Below, one piece after another: positions 9,501-17,428 of a stretch of DNA of 64,000 nt (positions are counted from its first letter, which is position 1; the number at the start of each line of letters is the position of its first letter). The stretch comes from Yinghuangia elevatio (lineage in GTDB: Bacteria > Actinomycetota > Actinomycetes > Streptomycetales > Streptomycetaceae). The stretch is taken from assembly GCF_040649515.1 (NCBI RefSeq), contig NZ_JBEZFP010000001.1, positions 124,001 through 188,000 on the forward strand, in the 5' to 3' direction. The notes under the pieces were generated by a model. It was not told where the DNA came from. It saw nothing but the letters and a program-made list of their open reading frames with translations, and ran no database searches. Made by a program: the position numbers and the translations under genes.

Positions 9501-10337
9501 GACCAGCGCCGTGTGCAGGTCCATCTCCCCGTCGACCAGCCGCAGCCCGACCCCCACCGCGACCAGCGCGACCGAGATCGTCGCGAGCAGTTCCAGCGCG
9601 AACGACGACAGGAACGCCACCCGCAGCGTCTTGAGCGTCGCCTTGCGGTAGTCGTCGGTGATCTTGCGGATCGACGTGGCCTGCGCCTTCGCGCGCCCGA
9701 AGACCTTGAGCGTCGGCAGCCCCGCCACGACGTCGAGGAAGTGCCCGGCCAGGCGCGCGAGTACGTCCCACTGCCGGTCCATGTACTTCTGCGTCGCCAT
9801 CCCGATCAGCGCCATGAACAGCGGGATCAGCGGCAGCGTGACCACGATCGTGGCGGCCGAGATCCAGTCGCCGGTCACGATCCGCGCGACGACCGCGACC
9901 GGGACGACGACGGCGAGCACGAGCTGCGGCAGGTAGCGGGCGAAGTAGCCGTCGAGCGCGTCGATGCCGCGCGTCGCCAGCGTGGTCAGTTCGCCGGTCC
10001 GGGCGCCGGTCAGCCAGGCCGGGCCCAGCCGCATCACGTGCGCGAGCAGCTTGCCGCGCAACTGCGACTTGACCGCGGCCGACGTGCGGTGCGCGGCGAC
10101 CTCGGTGAGCCAGGCCGCCAGTGCCCGCCCGGCCGCGACCAGCGCGAGTGCGATCAGCGGCGTACGCAGCTCCGCGACGCCCTTGCCGTCCTCGAACGCG
10201 CCCACGATGAGCGTCGCGAGCAGCCCCGCCTGCACGATGACGAGAGCCGCGCCCACCACCCCGAGGACGACCGTGAGGGCGAGGAACCCCCGGGTGGCTC
10301 GGGCGTGGCGCAGCAGGCGCGGGTCTACGGGCTTCAT
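6522..10337 (-). CDS. cydCD: Fused thiol-reductant ABC exporter CydD-CydC, needed for cytochrome bd assembly
   Basis: This 1271-residue protein joins two ABC half-transporters that export glutathione- or cysteine-type thiols for cytochrome bd maturation. The CydD half has a membrane domain (1 to about 320) and an ATPase domain with Walker A GPSGVGKST (about 390) and signature LSAGQRQR. The CydC half has a second membrane domain and an ATPase with GPSGSGKTT (about 1050) and MSGGQRRR. It is longer than I expect for the family. The excess sits in the linker (residues about 560-690), made of two copies of a palindromic DNA repeat plus Asp/Leu-rich degenerate repeats (GLDDAS type). It is the last gene of cydA-cydB-cydCD, 69 bp after cydB. 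Confidence 0.95.
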   Translation of the reverse strand: MKPVDPRLLRHARATRGFLALTVVLGVVGAALVIVQAGLLATLIVGAFEDGKGVAELRTPLIALALVAAGRALAAWLTEVAAHRTSAAVKSQLRGKLLAHVMRLGPAWLTGARTGELTTLATRGIDALDGYFARYLPQLVLAVVVPVAVVARIVTGDWISAATIVVTLPLIPLFMALIGMATQKYMDRQWDVLARLAGHFLDVVAGLPTLKVFGRAKAQATSIRKITDDYRKATLKTLRVAFLSSFALELLATISVALVAVGVGLRLVDGEMDLHTALVVLILAPEAYLPLRQVGAEYHASVEGLTAAERVFAIVETPVPGAGADGAAATDVASAGADAAASAGLRTPGRDAVVRIEDLTVRRPDRTEPSVAGASFVLRPGETTALVGPSGVGKSTVLAALLGFVAPDSGRITVDGIDLADLDADAWRSRIAWVPQRPYLFAGTIAENLRMAAPDADDAALREALRAAHAEEFVAVAGGLDTELGEDGAGLSAGQRQRLALARAFLADRPVLLLDEPTANLDGESEAAVVDAVRRLAYGRTVLLVAHRPALLAVADHVVRLESAAVGSSDNRNAPPLRGSKGVAAETHGRRPQIEAVVGSSDKGNAPPLRGSTGVRAESAAADPQVSADDRTDAPSSTGRKDDGLDDASPLDDDGLDDASLNDEGLDDGGLAHVGRLGSARTSTFRRLLALARPVRSRLALAVLLGAVALGSSVGLMATSAWLISRASQHPPVLTLMVAVTSVRAFGISRAVFRYAERLVSHDAAFRILARLRVTVYERLERLAPAGLPAFRRGDLLSRLVADVDAVQDFFLRALLPAAVAVVVGVAAVGVTGAFLPEAGAVLAAGLLTAGVVVPWTAARVARRAERRIAAVRGDLSTGVTELLRGAPELIAAGAAPARLAALGGTDDRLRRTEARQAQGAGLGAGLAALATGATVWGCTVVGVAAVAAGRLDGVLLALVVLTPLAAFEATAVLPSAGRHLESSRRAAARVFEVVDAPEPVHEPAHPVPLPPAPHSLHVRGLTARWTPEGPAALDAVDLDLAPGRRVAVVGPSGSGKTTFANVLLRFLDPEGGDVRLTASTGPRPESAALTDLEGDAVRRAVGLCAQDAHIFDSSVRENLRLARPGCDDAAIRDALARARLLDWVDSLPRGLDTMVGEHGARMSGGQRRRLALARVLLADFDIVVLDEPAEHLDLATADALTADLLAATEDRTTVLITHRLAGLEHVDEIVVLDAGRVVQRGTWAELTETEGPFRVLREREAATESVLRPA
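8484..8643. repeat. Two in-frame copies of a palindromic repeat inside cydCD
   Basis: Two units, 8501-8547 and 8597-8643, share a 47-bp core at a 96-bp (32-codon) spacing, with weaker similarity for about 20 bp before each core. Each core contains CCCCCGGAGTGGGGG (hairpin arms around GGAGT) and the palindrome GTCGGATGATCCGAC. On the cydCD strand they encode SSDNRNAPPLRGSKG and SSDKGNAPPLRGSTG in the linker between the two halves. The palindromes suggest a REP-like element that inserted and duplicated in frame. Confidence 0.85.
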
Positions 10338-10406
10338 CGTCTCTTCCGTCGTCCGGACCGCTCCGTCGCGGCGGTCCGATTGCTCGTGGTGTGTTCGGGC
10401 AGGCCC

Positions 10407-11423
10407 TCAGCCCGCGCCGTGCGGCACCGTCGTCGGGATGTTCTTGGTGCCGATGCGCTTGCGGAACACCCAGTACGTCCAACCCTGGTAGCACAGCACC
10501 ACCGGGGTCATGATCGCCGCCACCCAGGTCATGATCTTGAGCGTGTACGGCGTCGACGCGGCGTTCGTCGTCGTCAGGTTGTAGGCGGAGTCGATGCTCG
10601 ACGGCATGACGTCCGGGAACAGTGCCAGGAACAGCATCGCCACCGCCGCGATGACCGTCACGCCCGACATGGCGAACGTCCAGCCCTCGCGCCCGGTCCG
10701 GTTCAGCGCCAGCGCCGCGAGCAGCGCCACGACCGCGACCACCATGGCCACGAGGCTCTTGCCGTTGCCGCTGTCGGCCTGGGTCCAGATCAGGAAGACC
10801 AGGGCGAGCACCGCGGTCGCGAGCCCGAGCCTGAAGGCCAGGGCGTTGGCGCGCTCGCGGATGTCGCCGACCGTCTTGAGCCCGACGAAGACCGCGCCGT
10901 GGAAGGTGAACAGCACGAGCGTGACCAGGCCGCCCAGCAGCGCGTACGGGTTGAGCAGGTCGAGCAGGTTGCCCACGTACTCCTTGTCGGCGTCGATCTT
11001 GACGCCGCGCACGATGTTGGCGAACGCGACGCCCCACAGGAACGCCGGGACCAGCGAGCCCCAGAAGATCGCGTTCTCCCAGTTCCGCTTCCACTTGGCG
11101 TCGTCGCGCTTGGCCCGGTACTCGAAGGCGACGCCGCGCAGGATCAGCGCGACCAGGATGATCAGCAGCGGCAGGTAGAAGCCGCTGAAGAGGGTCGCGT
11201 ACCACTCCGGGAACGCCGCGAACGTGGCGCCGCCGGCGGTGATCAGCCACACCTCGTTGCCGTCCCAGACCGGGCCGATGGTGTTGATGAGCACGCGGCG
11301 CTCGGTCTCGTTCCGGGCCAGGCCCTTGGTGAGTATTCCGACGCCGAAGTCGAATCCCTCCAGGAAGAAGTAGCCGACCCACAGGACGGCGATCAGGATG
11401 AACCAGACGGTGGTGAGTTCCAT
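10407..11423 (-). CDS. cydB: Cytochrome bd quinol oxidase subunit II
   Basis: This 338-residue integral membrane protein is the second subunit of the bd-type terminal oxidase. It begins MELTTVWFILIAVLWVGYF and contains FFLEGFDFGVG and GPVWDGNEVWLI, both hallmarks of CydB. Roughly eight or nine hydrophobic segments are visible. It lies 39 bp after cydA and 69 bp before cydCD, in the conserved actinomycete order. It supports CydA structurally in high-affinity oxygen reduction at low O2. The start ATG at 11423 is the only good choice. Confidence 0.97.
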   Translation of the reverse strand: MELTTVWFILIAVLWVGYFFLEGFDFGVGILTKGLARNETERRVLINTIGPVWDGNEVWLITAGGATFAAFPEWYATLFSGFYLPLLIILVALILRGVAFEYRAKRDDAKWKRNWENAIFWGSLVPAFLWGVAFANIVRGVKIDADKEYVGNLLDLLNPYALLGGLVTLVLFTFHGAVFVGLKTVGDIRERANALAFRLGLATAVLALVFLIWTQADSGNGKSLVAMVVAVVALLAALALNRTGREGWTFAMSGVTVIAAVAMLFLALFPDVMPSSIDSAYNLTTTNAASTPYTLKIMTWVAAIMTPVVLCYQGWTYWVFRKRIGTKNIPTTVPHGAG

Positions 11424-11462
11424 CGCAAGCCTCGTTCGAGTTGCTGGGGTCCGGGCCCGCGC

Positions 11463-12926
11463 TCAGTACGCGAAGGCGAGCGGGCGGTCGGCGTCGTCCT
11501 CGGCGTCGTCGCCGGACGCCGAGTCCGGCCCTCCGTCGGGACCGCCGGGTCCGCGCGGCTTCGCCGGTTCGACCTCCGGTGGTCCGGCGACGACGTAGCG
11601 CCGCAGCAGGCCCACCTCGACCACCGCGAGCACGCCGTACAGCAGCGTGAAGACGATGAGCGAGGTCAGCACCTCGCCCGTGGAGACGCTGGGGGACACC
11701 GCGGACTCGGTCTTCAGCACCCCGAAGACGACCCACGGTTGGCGGCCCATCTCGGTGAAGATCCAGCCGAAGGAGTTGCCGGCGAGCGGGAAGGCGAGCG
11801 TCCACAGGCCGGCGCGCCAGATCCACTTGTTGGTCGGCAGCGCACGCTTCTTGCGGGTGAGCCACAGGCCGATCGCGCCGACCGCGAACGACGTCATGCC
11901 GAACCCGATCATGAGGCGGAAGCCCCAGTACGTGACGGGGATGTTGGGCCGGTAGTCGCCGGGCCCGTACTTCGCCTCCATCTCGCGCTGGAGGTCGTTG
12001 ATGCCGGGCAGCTCGGCGTCGAAGTCGCTCTTCGCGAGGAACGACAGCGCGCCGGGCACCTCGATGGCGACCTTGTTGTGGCCCTGGCTCACGTCGCCGT
12101 ACGCGAAGATCGAGAACGGCGCGGGCTGCTCGGTGTCCCACAGCGCCTCGGCCGAGGCCATCTTCATGGGCTGCTGCTCGTACATGATCTTGCCCTGGAA
12201 GTCGCCGGTGACGGCGACGCCGAGGCCCGCGACGACGGCGACCCACAGGCCGAGCCGCAGCGACGGCCGGAAGACCTCGACCTCGTTGCGCTTGCGCAGG
12301 TGCCAGCAGCTGATGCCGACGATGAACGCCGCCGCGGTCAGGAAGGCCGCCGTGATGACGTGTGCGAAGGCGCTGACCGCGGTGTTCTGGGTGAGCACCG
12401 CGACGATGTCGGTCAGCTCGGCGCGTCCGCTCTCCGGGTTTATCCGGTAGCCGGTCGGGTGCTGCATCCACGAGTTGGCGGCGAGGATGAAGTACGCCGA
12501 CAGGATCGTGCCGATCGCGGCCGCCCAGATGGTGGCGAGGTGGATCTTCTTCGGCAGGCGGTCCCAGCCGAAGATCCACAGGCCGAGGAAGGTCGATTCG
12601 AGGAAGAACGCGACCAGCGCCTCGATCGCGAGCGGTGCGCCGAAGACGTCACCGACGAAGCGGGAGTAGTCCGACCAGTTCATGCCGAACTGGAACTCCT
12701 GCACGATGCCGGTGACCAGGCCCATCGCGAAGTTGATCAGGAAGAGCTTGCCCCAGAACTTGGTGGCCCGGAGGTAGTGCTCCTTGCCGGTGCGGTACCA
12801 GGCGGTCTGGAGGCAGGCGACGAGTGTCGACAGCCCGATCGTCAGGGGGACGAACAGGAAGTGGTAGACGGTCGTGATGCCGAACTGCCACCTGGCTACG
12901 TCCAGCGGATCGAGGGCGAGGTCCAC
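11463..12926 (-). CDS. cydA: Cytochrome bd quinol oxidase subunit I
   Basis: This 487-residue membrane protein carries the heme groups of the bd oxidase. The N-terminal helix holds a conserved heme histidine (H22, in TTVYHFLF). The segment MGRQPWVV is the family signature near the quinol and heme site. The length fits the short Q-loop form. The GTG at 12926 is preceded by GGAGGAGGT. The C-terminal tail is rich in Asp, Pro and Gly and probably disordered. Two Rex operators lie about 265-310 bp upstream, so expression should rise when the NADH/NAD+ ratio is high. Confidence 0.97.
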   Translation of the reverse strand: MDLALDPLDVARWQFGITTVYHFLFVPLTIGLSTLVACLQTAWYRTGKEHYLRATKFWGKLFLINFAMGLVTGIVQEFQFGMNWSDYSRFVGDVFGAPLAIEALVAFFLESTFLGLWIFGWDRLPKKIHLATIWAAAIGTILSAYFILAANSWMQHPTGYRINPESGRAELTDIVAVLTQNTAVSAFAHVITAAFLTAAAFIVGISCWHLRKRNEVEVFRPSLRLGLWVAVVAGLGVAVTGDFQGKIMYEQQPMKMASAEALWDTEQPAPFSIFAYGDVSQGHNKVAIEVPGALSFLAKSDFDAELPGINDLQREMEAKYGPGDYRPNIPVTYWGFRLMIGFGMTSFAVGAIGLWLTRKKRALPTNKWIWRAGLWTLAFPLAGNSFGWIFTEMGRQPWVVFGVLKTESAVSPSVSTGEVLTSLIVFTLLYGVLAVVEVGLLRRYVVAGPPEVEPAKPRGPGGPDGGPDSASGDDAEDDADRPLAFAY

Positions 12927-13189
12927 GGACGACCTCCTCCGAAAAGTCGTTCTGGTCGGTATGCACGGGGATGATGCTGATTAGCGGACTGAGTAGGTCT
13001 GACTGGGCTTTGCTGCTTTTGACGGGTCTTGATCGATCTTGATGTGACTTGCGCAGTTACTTCGTTTTCTTATGGTGCACGACACATGACCCGGCCTCGG
13101 GCCGCCCCCGCCACACCCTCAGTCGTGCGCCGTATCGGGACGAACCCGGAGCTAGCGGCACATCGAGCGATGTGACGAGCAGCACGACT

Positions 13190-13207
13190 TTGTGCATGCA
13201 TTCACAA
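13190..13207. promoter_or_regulatory. Rex operator 1 upstream of cydA
   Basis: TTGTGCATGCATTCACAA matches the Rex consensus TTGTGAANNNNTTCACAA except at one position. The symmetry extends to ACTTTGTG and CACAAAGT at 13187-13210. Rex is the NADH-sensing repressor that controls cyd genes in Streptomyces. Confidence 0.88.
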
Positions 13208-13215
13208 AGTCGGGC

Positions 13216-13233
13216 TTGTGCATCCGTTCACAA
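13216..13233. promoter_or_regulatory. Rex operator 2 upstream of cydA
   Basis: TTGTGCATCCGTTCACAA is a second near-consensus Rex site. Its centre is 26 bp from that of operator 1, about two and a half helical turns. Confidence 0.85.
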
Positions 13234-13262
13234 ACTCTAGCGAGGGGGTTCCGGGGGCAAAC

Positions 13263-13309
13263 ACGGGGGGTCGGTACGCGGCCTTTGCGGCTCGTGTACC
13301 GACCCCCCG
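13263..13309. terminator. Strong hairpin between hisC and the cyd promoter
   Basis: Perfect 15-bp arms ACGGGGGGTCGGTAC (13263-13277) and GTACCGACCCCCCGT (13295-13309) enclose a 17-base loop. It begins about 30 bp downstream of the hisC stop and lacks a clear T run, as is common in actinomycetes. It probably insulates the cyd promoter from hisC transcription. Confidence 0.8.
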
Positions 13310-13338
13310 TGGCGATCTCCGGGCGGCGTGCGCCCGGC

Positions 13339-14427
13339 TCAGACCAGGCGCGAGGCGACGTCCAGGAACAGGTCGTTCGCCTCCTTCTCCCCGATCGTGA
13401 CGCGGCAGCCCTCGCCGTCGAACGGGCGCACCGTGACGCCCGCCGCACCGCACGCCGCCGCGAACTCCAGCGTCCGGGCGCCGAGCCGCAGCCAGACGAA
13501 GTTGGCCTGCGTCTCCGGCACGGTCCAGCCCTGCGCGCGCAGGGCGTCCACGACCCGGGTGCGCTCGACGACCAGCGCGTCGACGCGCTCCAACAGCGCG
13601 TCCTCGGACCGCAGCGACGCGACGGCGGCGTCCTGGGCGAGCTGGCTCACCCCGAACGGCACCGCGGTCTTGCGCAGCGCCTCGGCGACCGGCTCGTGCG
13701 CGACGGCGAAGCCCACCCGCAGGCCGGCCAGCCCGTACGCCTTCGAGAACGTGCGCAGCACGGCGACGTTGGGCCGGTCCCGGTACAGCTCGATGCCGTC
13801 CGGGATCTCCGGGTCGCGCACGAACTCCTTGTACGCCTCGTCGAGCACCACCAGCACGTCGGACGGCACGCGGTCCAGGAAGCGCACGAGCGCGTCGCGG
13901 CGGACCGCGGTCCCGGTCGGGTTGTTGGGGTTGCAGACGAACACCAGCCGGGTCCGCTCGGTGATCGCGGCGGCCATCGCGTCGAGGTCGTGCCCCTCGT
14001 CCGGCAGCAGCGGCACCTGCACCGAAGTGGCGCCGGAGATCTGCGTGATGATCGGGTACGCCTCGAACGACCGCCACGCGTAGACCACCTCGTCGCCCGG
14101 CCCCGAGGTCGCCTGCAGCAGCGACTGCGCGACGCCGACCGACCCGGTGCCGGTCGCCACGTGCTCGGGCGGCACCCCGAAGCGCTCCGCGAGTTCGGCG
14201 GTCAGCTCACCGCAGGACATGTCCGGGTAGCGGTTGAACGACGCCGCGGCCGAGGCCACCTTCTCCAGCACGCCGGGCAGCGGCGGGTAGGGGTTCTCGT
14301 TGGACGAGAGCTTGTAGGACGGCGCCCCGGAACCGGCCGCGGCGGGGCGTCCCGGCTTGTACGCGGGCAGAGTGTCGAGCACGCCGCGCAGGCGCGGCCC
14401 GCTGCCGGCGGGGTTGTCGTGGGTCAC
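13339..14427 (-). CDS. hisC: Histidinol-phosphate aminotransferase family protein
   Basis: This 362-residue PLP enzyme converts imidazole-acetol phosphate and glutamate to histidinol phosphate, or acts as a related aromatic aminotransferase. It has LSSNENPYPP near the N-terminus, the NPNNPTGT loop (167-173), DEAYKEF (196-202) and the PLP lysine K229 in RTFSKAYGLAGLRVGFAV. The GTG start has GGAGG 6 bases upstream. It stands alone, not in a his operon, so a role as the aromatic or a second HisC paralogue is possible. A strong terminator follows it. Confidence 0.9.
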   Translation of the reverse strand: MTHDNPAGSGPRLRGVLDTLPAYKPGRPAAAGSGAPSYKLSSNENPYPPLPGVLEKVASAAASFNRYPDMSCGELTAELAERFGVPPEHVATGTGSVGVAQSLLQATSGPGDEVVYAWRSFEAYPIITQISGATSVQVPLLPDEGHDLDAMAAAITERTRLVFVCNPNNPTGTAVRRDALVRFLDRVPSDVLVVLDEAYKEFVRDPEIPDGIELYRDRPNVAVLRTFSKAYGLAGLRVGFAVAHEPVAEALRKTAVPFGVSQLAQDAAVASLRSEDALLERVDALVVERTRVVDALRAQGWTVPETQANFVWLRLGARTLEFAAACGAAGVTVRPFDGEGCRVTIGEKEANDLFLDVASRLV

Positions 14428-14702
14428 CGTCGTCCTCCACTGGATGGCCGTCGAAGGGATGGTCGAAGGGGCGTCGAAGAGATGCCGAGGGTTCCGCCCG
14501 GCCCGCGGAACGCGCCGGGAACCCCCGCCTCACCTTACGTTTCCGACTCCGGCGGGCCCGCCGCCGGGCATACCGGAGCGATGCCGCCCATCCCGGCCCC
14601 GTTCGGGCGCCCGCGCAATCGACACCTTCAGGACCAGGTATGCGGAAAATGGTTTCTTCGCAAAAGGAACCCCATGCCCGGCGTCAGAAGACCCGAACGG
14701 CC

Positions 14703-14717
14703 CTACTGTCAATGGCG
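14703..14717 (+). promoter_or_regulatory. Probable -10 element of a leaderless LacI-family gene
   Basis: TACTGT at 14704-14709 fits TANNNT and lies about 8 bases before the ATG at 14718. No convincing -35 or Shine-Dalgarno is seen. Confidence 0.4.
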
Positions 14718-15797
14718 ATGACTGTTGACCAGGGGGCTCCCGGACGGCGGCCCACACGCGTCGGCATCCGGGACGTGGCTGCCGCGGCCGGGGTGTCGAT
14801 CACGACCGTCTCCGACGCGCTCAACGGCAAGGGCCGACTGCCCGACTCCACCCGCGTGCACGTCCGCGAGGTCGCCGACCGCCTCGGCTACCGGCCCTCC
14901 GCGGCGGCGCGCACGCTGCGCACCGGGCGGTCCGGGCTGATCGGCCTCACCACGACGAACCACGCCGCGGAACCGTTCGCGCTGACCGAGTACGGCTGGT
15001 TCACCGAACTGGTCCGGGCGGCCACCGGCGCCGCCCTCGACCGGGGCTACGCCCTGGTGGTGCTGCCCACCTCCTCGCGGCACGACGTGTGGAGCAACGT
15101 GGCGCTCGACGGGACGATCGTCGTCGACCCGGCCGAGGACGACCCGATGGTCCGCGAACTGCTGCGGCGCGGCGTGCCGGTCGTGACCGGCGGGCACCCC
15201 GGCGACAGCACCGTGCACGGCTGGGTCGACATCGACCACGCCCTCGCGATGGAAACGGTCCTCGACCACCTCGCCGAGGCGGGCGCGCGGCGGATCGCGC
15301 TGCTCACGTCGCAGGAGGGGACGTACGCGCGGCGGTGCGTCGACGCGTACCGCGCCTGGTGTGCCGAGCGCGGGCGCGAGCCGCTGGTCGAGGCCTACCC
15401 GCCGAACACGTCGGGAGCCGCGGGAGCCGCCGCGGGCCGACTGCTCGACCTGCCGGCCGCCGCGCGGCCCGACGCGGTCTACGGCCTGCACGAGGGCTGC
15501 GGCGGCGAGTTGCTGGCCGCCGCGCGGGCGCGCGGACTGCGCGTCCCGGAGGACCTCTTGGTGGCGGCGTGCGGCGAGGAGTCGGCGCACGCCGCCGAAC
15601 CGGGTCTGACCACGCTCAGCCTCCAGCCCAGGGTGGCCGGAAGCAGCGCGGTCGAGCTGCTGGTCGGGGTGATCGAGGAGGACGCGGCACGGGTCGGCCC
15701 CCGGGTACCGGCGCAGCGTACGGTGCCCATCCGCCTGTCGGTACGGGCCTCGACACGGCGCGGCGCCACGGGTTCTGACGATTTGTCCGCTTCCTGA
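14718..15797 (+). CDS. LacI-family transcriptional regulator
   Basis: This protein (359 residues from the chosen start) has a LacI helix-turn-helix near the N-terminus (IRDVAAAAGVSITTVSDALN), the hinge RPSAAARTLRTGRSGLIGL, and a periplasmic-binding-like ligand domain. Such repressors usually sense a sugar. The start is uncertain: the frame opens at 14640, but MTVDQGAPGRRPTRVGIRDV from 14718 gives the usual N-terminal length and a -10-like TACTGT sits just upstream. No sugar-uptake operon is adjacent, so the target is unknown. Confidence 0.88.
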   Translation: MTVDQGAPGRRPTRVGIRDVAAAAGVSITTVSDALNGKGRLPDSTRVHVREVADRLGYRPSAAARTLRTGRSGLIGLTTTNHAAEPFALTEYGWFTELVRAATGAALDRGYALVVLPTSSRHDVWSNVALDGTIVVDPAEDDPMVRELLRRGVPVVTGGHPGDSTVHGWVDIDHALAMETVLDHLAEAGARRIALLTSQEGTYARRCVDAYRAWCAERGREPLVEAYPPNTSGAAGAAAGRLLDLPAAARPDAVYGLHEGCGGELLAAARARGLRVPEDLLVAACGEESAHAAEPGLTTLSLQPRVAGSSAVELLVGVIEEDAARVGPRVPAQRTVPIRLSVRASTRRGATGSDDLSAS

Positions 15798-16096
15798 TCT
15801 CGCCCGTACGGCGCAGCGGCTGTCCGCGACACGCACCCGAATACGCGGGACGCGCGATGTCTGGGGGCAGTACCGTTCCCCGATTCGCCCGCGCAAGATA
15901 CGGTCACGGCACGGCGTCCTCATCAGACGGTGAATCGAACGGTGGAAACAACAGCGAATCGGACGGTGATCGGATGGTGTTCGCACCCCGGGCACCGCAG
16001 CCGTACAGCTCCGCAGTGCGTCATGCTTCATGACAGGCGTCACCCCCACTGCGGCCGCTGGGCAGGCGTGGGGGCGCGGAAGAAAGGAATCGTCTC
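15798..16096. other. Intergenic region with no recognised element
   Basis: About 300 bp between the LacI regulator and the metallophosphoesterase. I see no gene and no convincing hairpin. The end holds the ribosome binding site GGAAGAAAGGAA of the next gene. Confidence 0.4.
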
Positions 16097-17023
16097 GTGA
16101 GCATCGCCTCGGGAGCGCCCGGCACAGGCGGCGCGGTCGACGTCGAGGACGCGCCGCTCTACGTGGTGGGCGACGTGCACGGCCATCTCGACGAGCTCGA
16201 GGCGGCCCTGCGCGAGCAGGGCCTCATCGACGAGGAGGCGCGCTGGAGTGGCGGTGCGGCGCGCCTGTGGTTCCTGGGCGACTTCACCGACCGGGGCCCG
16301 GACGGCATCGGCGTGGTCGAGCTCGCGATGCGCCTCGCCGAGGAGGCCTCGGCGGACGGCGGCAGCTCGCGCATGCTGCTCGGCAACCACGAGATCCTGC
16401 TGCTGGGCGTGTACTTCTTCGGCGACCACCCGGTGCCGGTCGCGGGCGGTGCCACCACCTTCCGGGAGATCTGGCTGCGCAACGGCGGCCTCCAGTGGGA
16501 CCTGGACCGCTTCACCGACGCGCAGGCGCAGTGGCTCGCGTCGCAGCCCGTCGCCGCGGTGGTGGACGGGTACCTGCTGATCCACTCGGACAGCAACGCG
16601 TACCTCGAATACGGCAGCACCATCGAGGACATCGACGGCGAGATCGCCGAAATGCTGCGCGACCCCGAGCCTCTGCCGTGCTGGGACCTGTTCCGCAATC
16701 TGACGCGGCGCGGTGCGTTCATGGGCGAGGCGGGGGCGAACGCGGCGGCCGATCTGCTGGGCGAGTTGGGCGGGCGGCACATCGTGCACGGCCACACGCC
16801 GATCCCGTACCAGACCGGCGAGGACCCGTCGACCATCAACGGCCCGCGGGTGTACGCCGACGGCCAGGTCATCAACCTCGACGGCGGCATCTACCTCGGC
16901 GGGCCGTGCCTGGTCGCCCGGCTGCCGCTGACCGAGCGGCCGCCGGCACCGGCGCCGCCGACCGCCGACGAGGAGACGATCGGCATGGTCTACGACATAG
17001 ACGAGGACCCCGAGTACGACTGA
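16097..17023 (+). CDS. Calcineurin-like metallophosphoesterase (PrpE / Ser-Thr phosphatase type)
   Basis: This 308-residue protein has the full metallophosphoesterase signature: GDVHG (25-29), GDFTDRG (61-67), GNHE (96-99), a later histidine in LLIHSDSNAY, and HGHTP. These bind two metal ions. Relatives hydrolyse phosphoserine/threonine or dinucleoside tetraphosphates. The GTG start follows GAAAGGAA at a suitable distance. The C-terminus is acidic (DIDEDPEYD). No kinase is adjacent, so the substrate is unknown. Confidence 0.9.
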   Translation: MSIASGAPGTGGAVDVEDAPLYVVGDVHGHLDELEAALREQGLIDEEARWSGGAARLWFLGDFTDRGPDGIGVVELAMRLAEEASADGGSSRMLLGNHEILLLGVYFFGDHPVPVAGGATTFREIWLRNGGLQWDLDRFTDAQAQWLASQPVAAVVDGYLLIHSDSNAYLEYGSTIEDIDGEIAEMLRDPEPLPCWDLFRNLTRRGAFMGEAGANAAADLLGELGGRHIVHGHTPIPYQTGEDPSTINGPRVYADGQVINLDGGIYLGGPCLVARLPLTERPPAPAPPTADEETIGMVYDIDEDPEYD

Positions 17024-17428
17024 CGCGCCCGACCGCGCGGCCGAGGCTCTTTGCCGACCTTCGCGCCGACCTTCGTGCCGGCCTTCGGATCGCCCTTCGG
17101 ACCGACCGTCGGCCGCTGGTTGCCCGGCCGTGTGCGATTCGCGTGCAATCCGTCCGCCAGGTGTCGGTCGGAGTGGTGTCAATCCGCGTAGAAGCCGATT
17201 CCGACCAAAAGTGCAATCCTGGTCGACAAGAGGGAATTCCCTGGGGCAAAACCACCGTTCCGGGCTCTACCATCGGGATATCCGCTCCGCAACCGCCGGG
17301 TAGCGAGGCGGGCGAACGATCGACCCGAGCCGGTCGTCGTACCGGACTCCGACGCGTCGCCTCCCGTGCGTTCGGCGGAACGGGGGGCAGACGCGGGCCC
17401 ATTCGCGCGGTCGATCTCGGGGGATCCG
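17024..17428. other. Intergenic region with 12-bp degenerate repeats
   Basis: This 405-bp gap follows the phosphoesterase. At about 17050-17115 a CCTTCG-containing 12-bp unit is repeated five times with drift (for example GACCTTCGCGCC, GACCTTCGTGCC). Read on the minus strand it gives an EGR-repeat frame, which I regard as non-coding. The rest has no recognised element apart from the GGGGGAT before the next ATG. Confidence 0.5.

Larger units (their letters stand above)
12927..13262 (-). promoter_or_regulatory. Leader and promoter region of the cyd operon
   Basis: This gene-free stretch separates cydA from hisC. It contains two Rex operators (13190-13207 and 13216-13233) and a long, relatively AT-rich leader of about 260 bp between them and the cydA start. 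No ORF in it looks real. A promoter is expected at or near the Rex sites; a second one closer to cydA cannot be excluded. Confidence 0.6.

Noticed and set aside
8667..12974. Open plus-strand frame of 1435 codons opposite cydCD, cydB and cydA
   Set aside because: Composition is Arg/Asp/Gln/Val-rich nonsense typical of GC-rich antisense frames; the minus strand encodes clear Cyd proteins throughout.
17050..17115. EGR-repeat protein on the minus strand
   Set aside because: The frame comes from 12-bp degenerate repeats without a ribosome binding site or homology; more likely non-coding.
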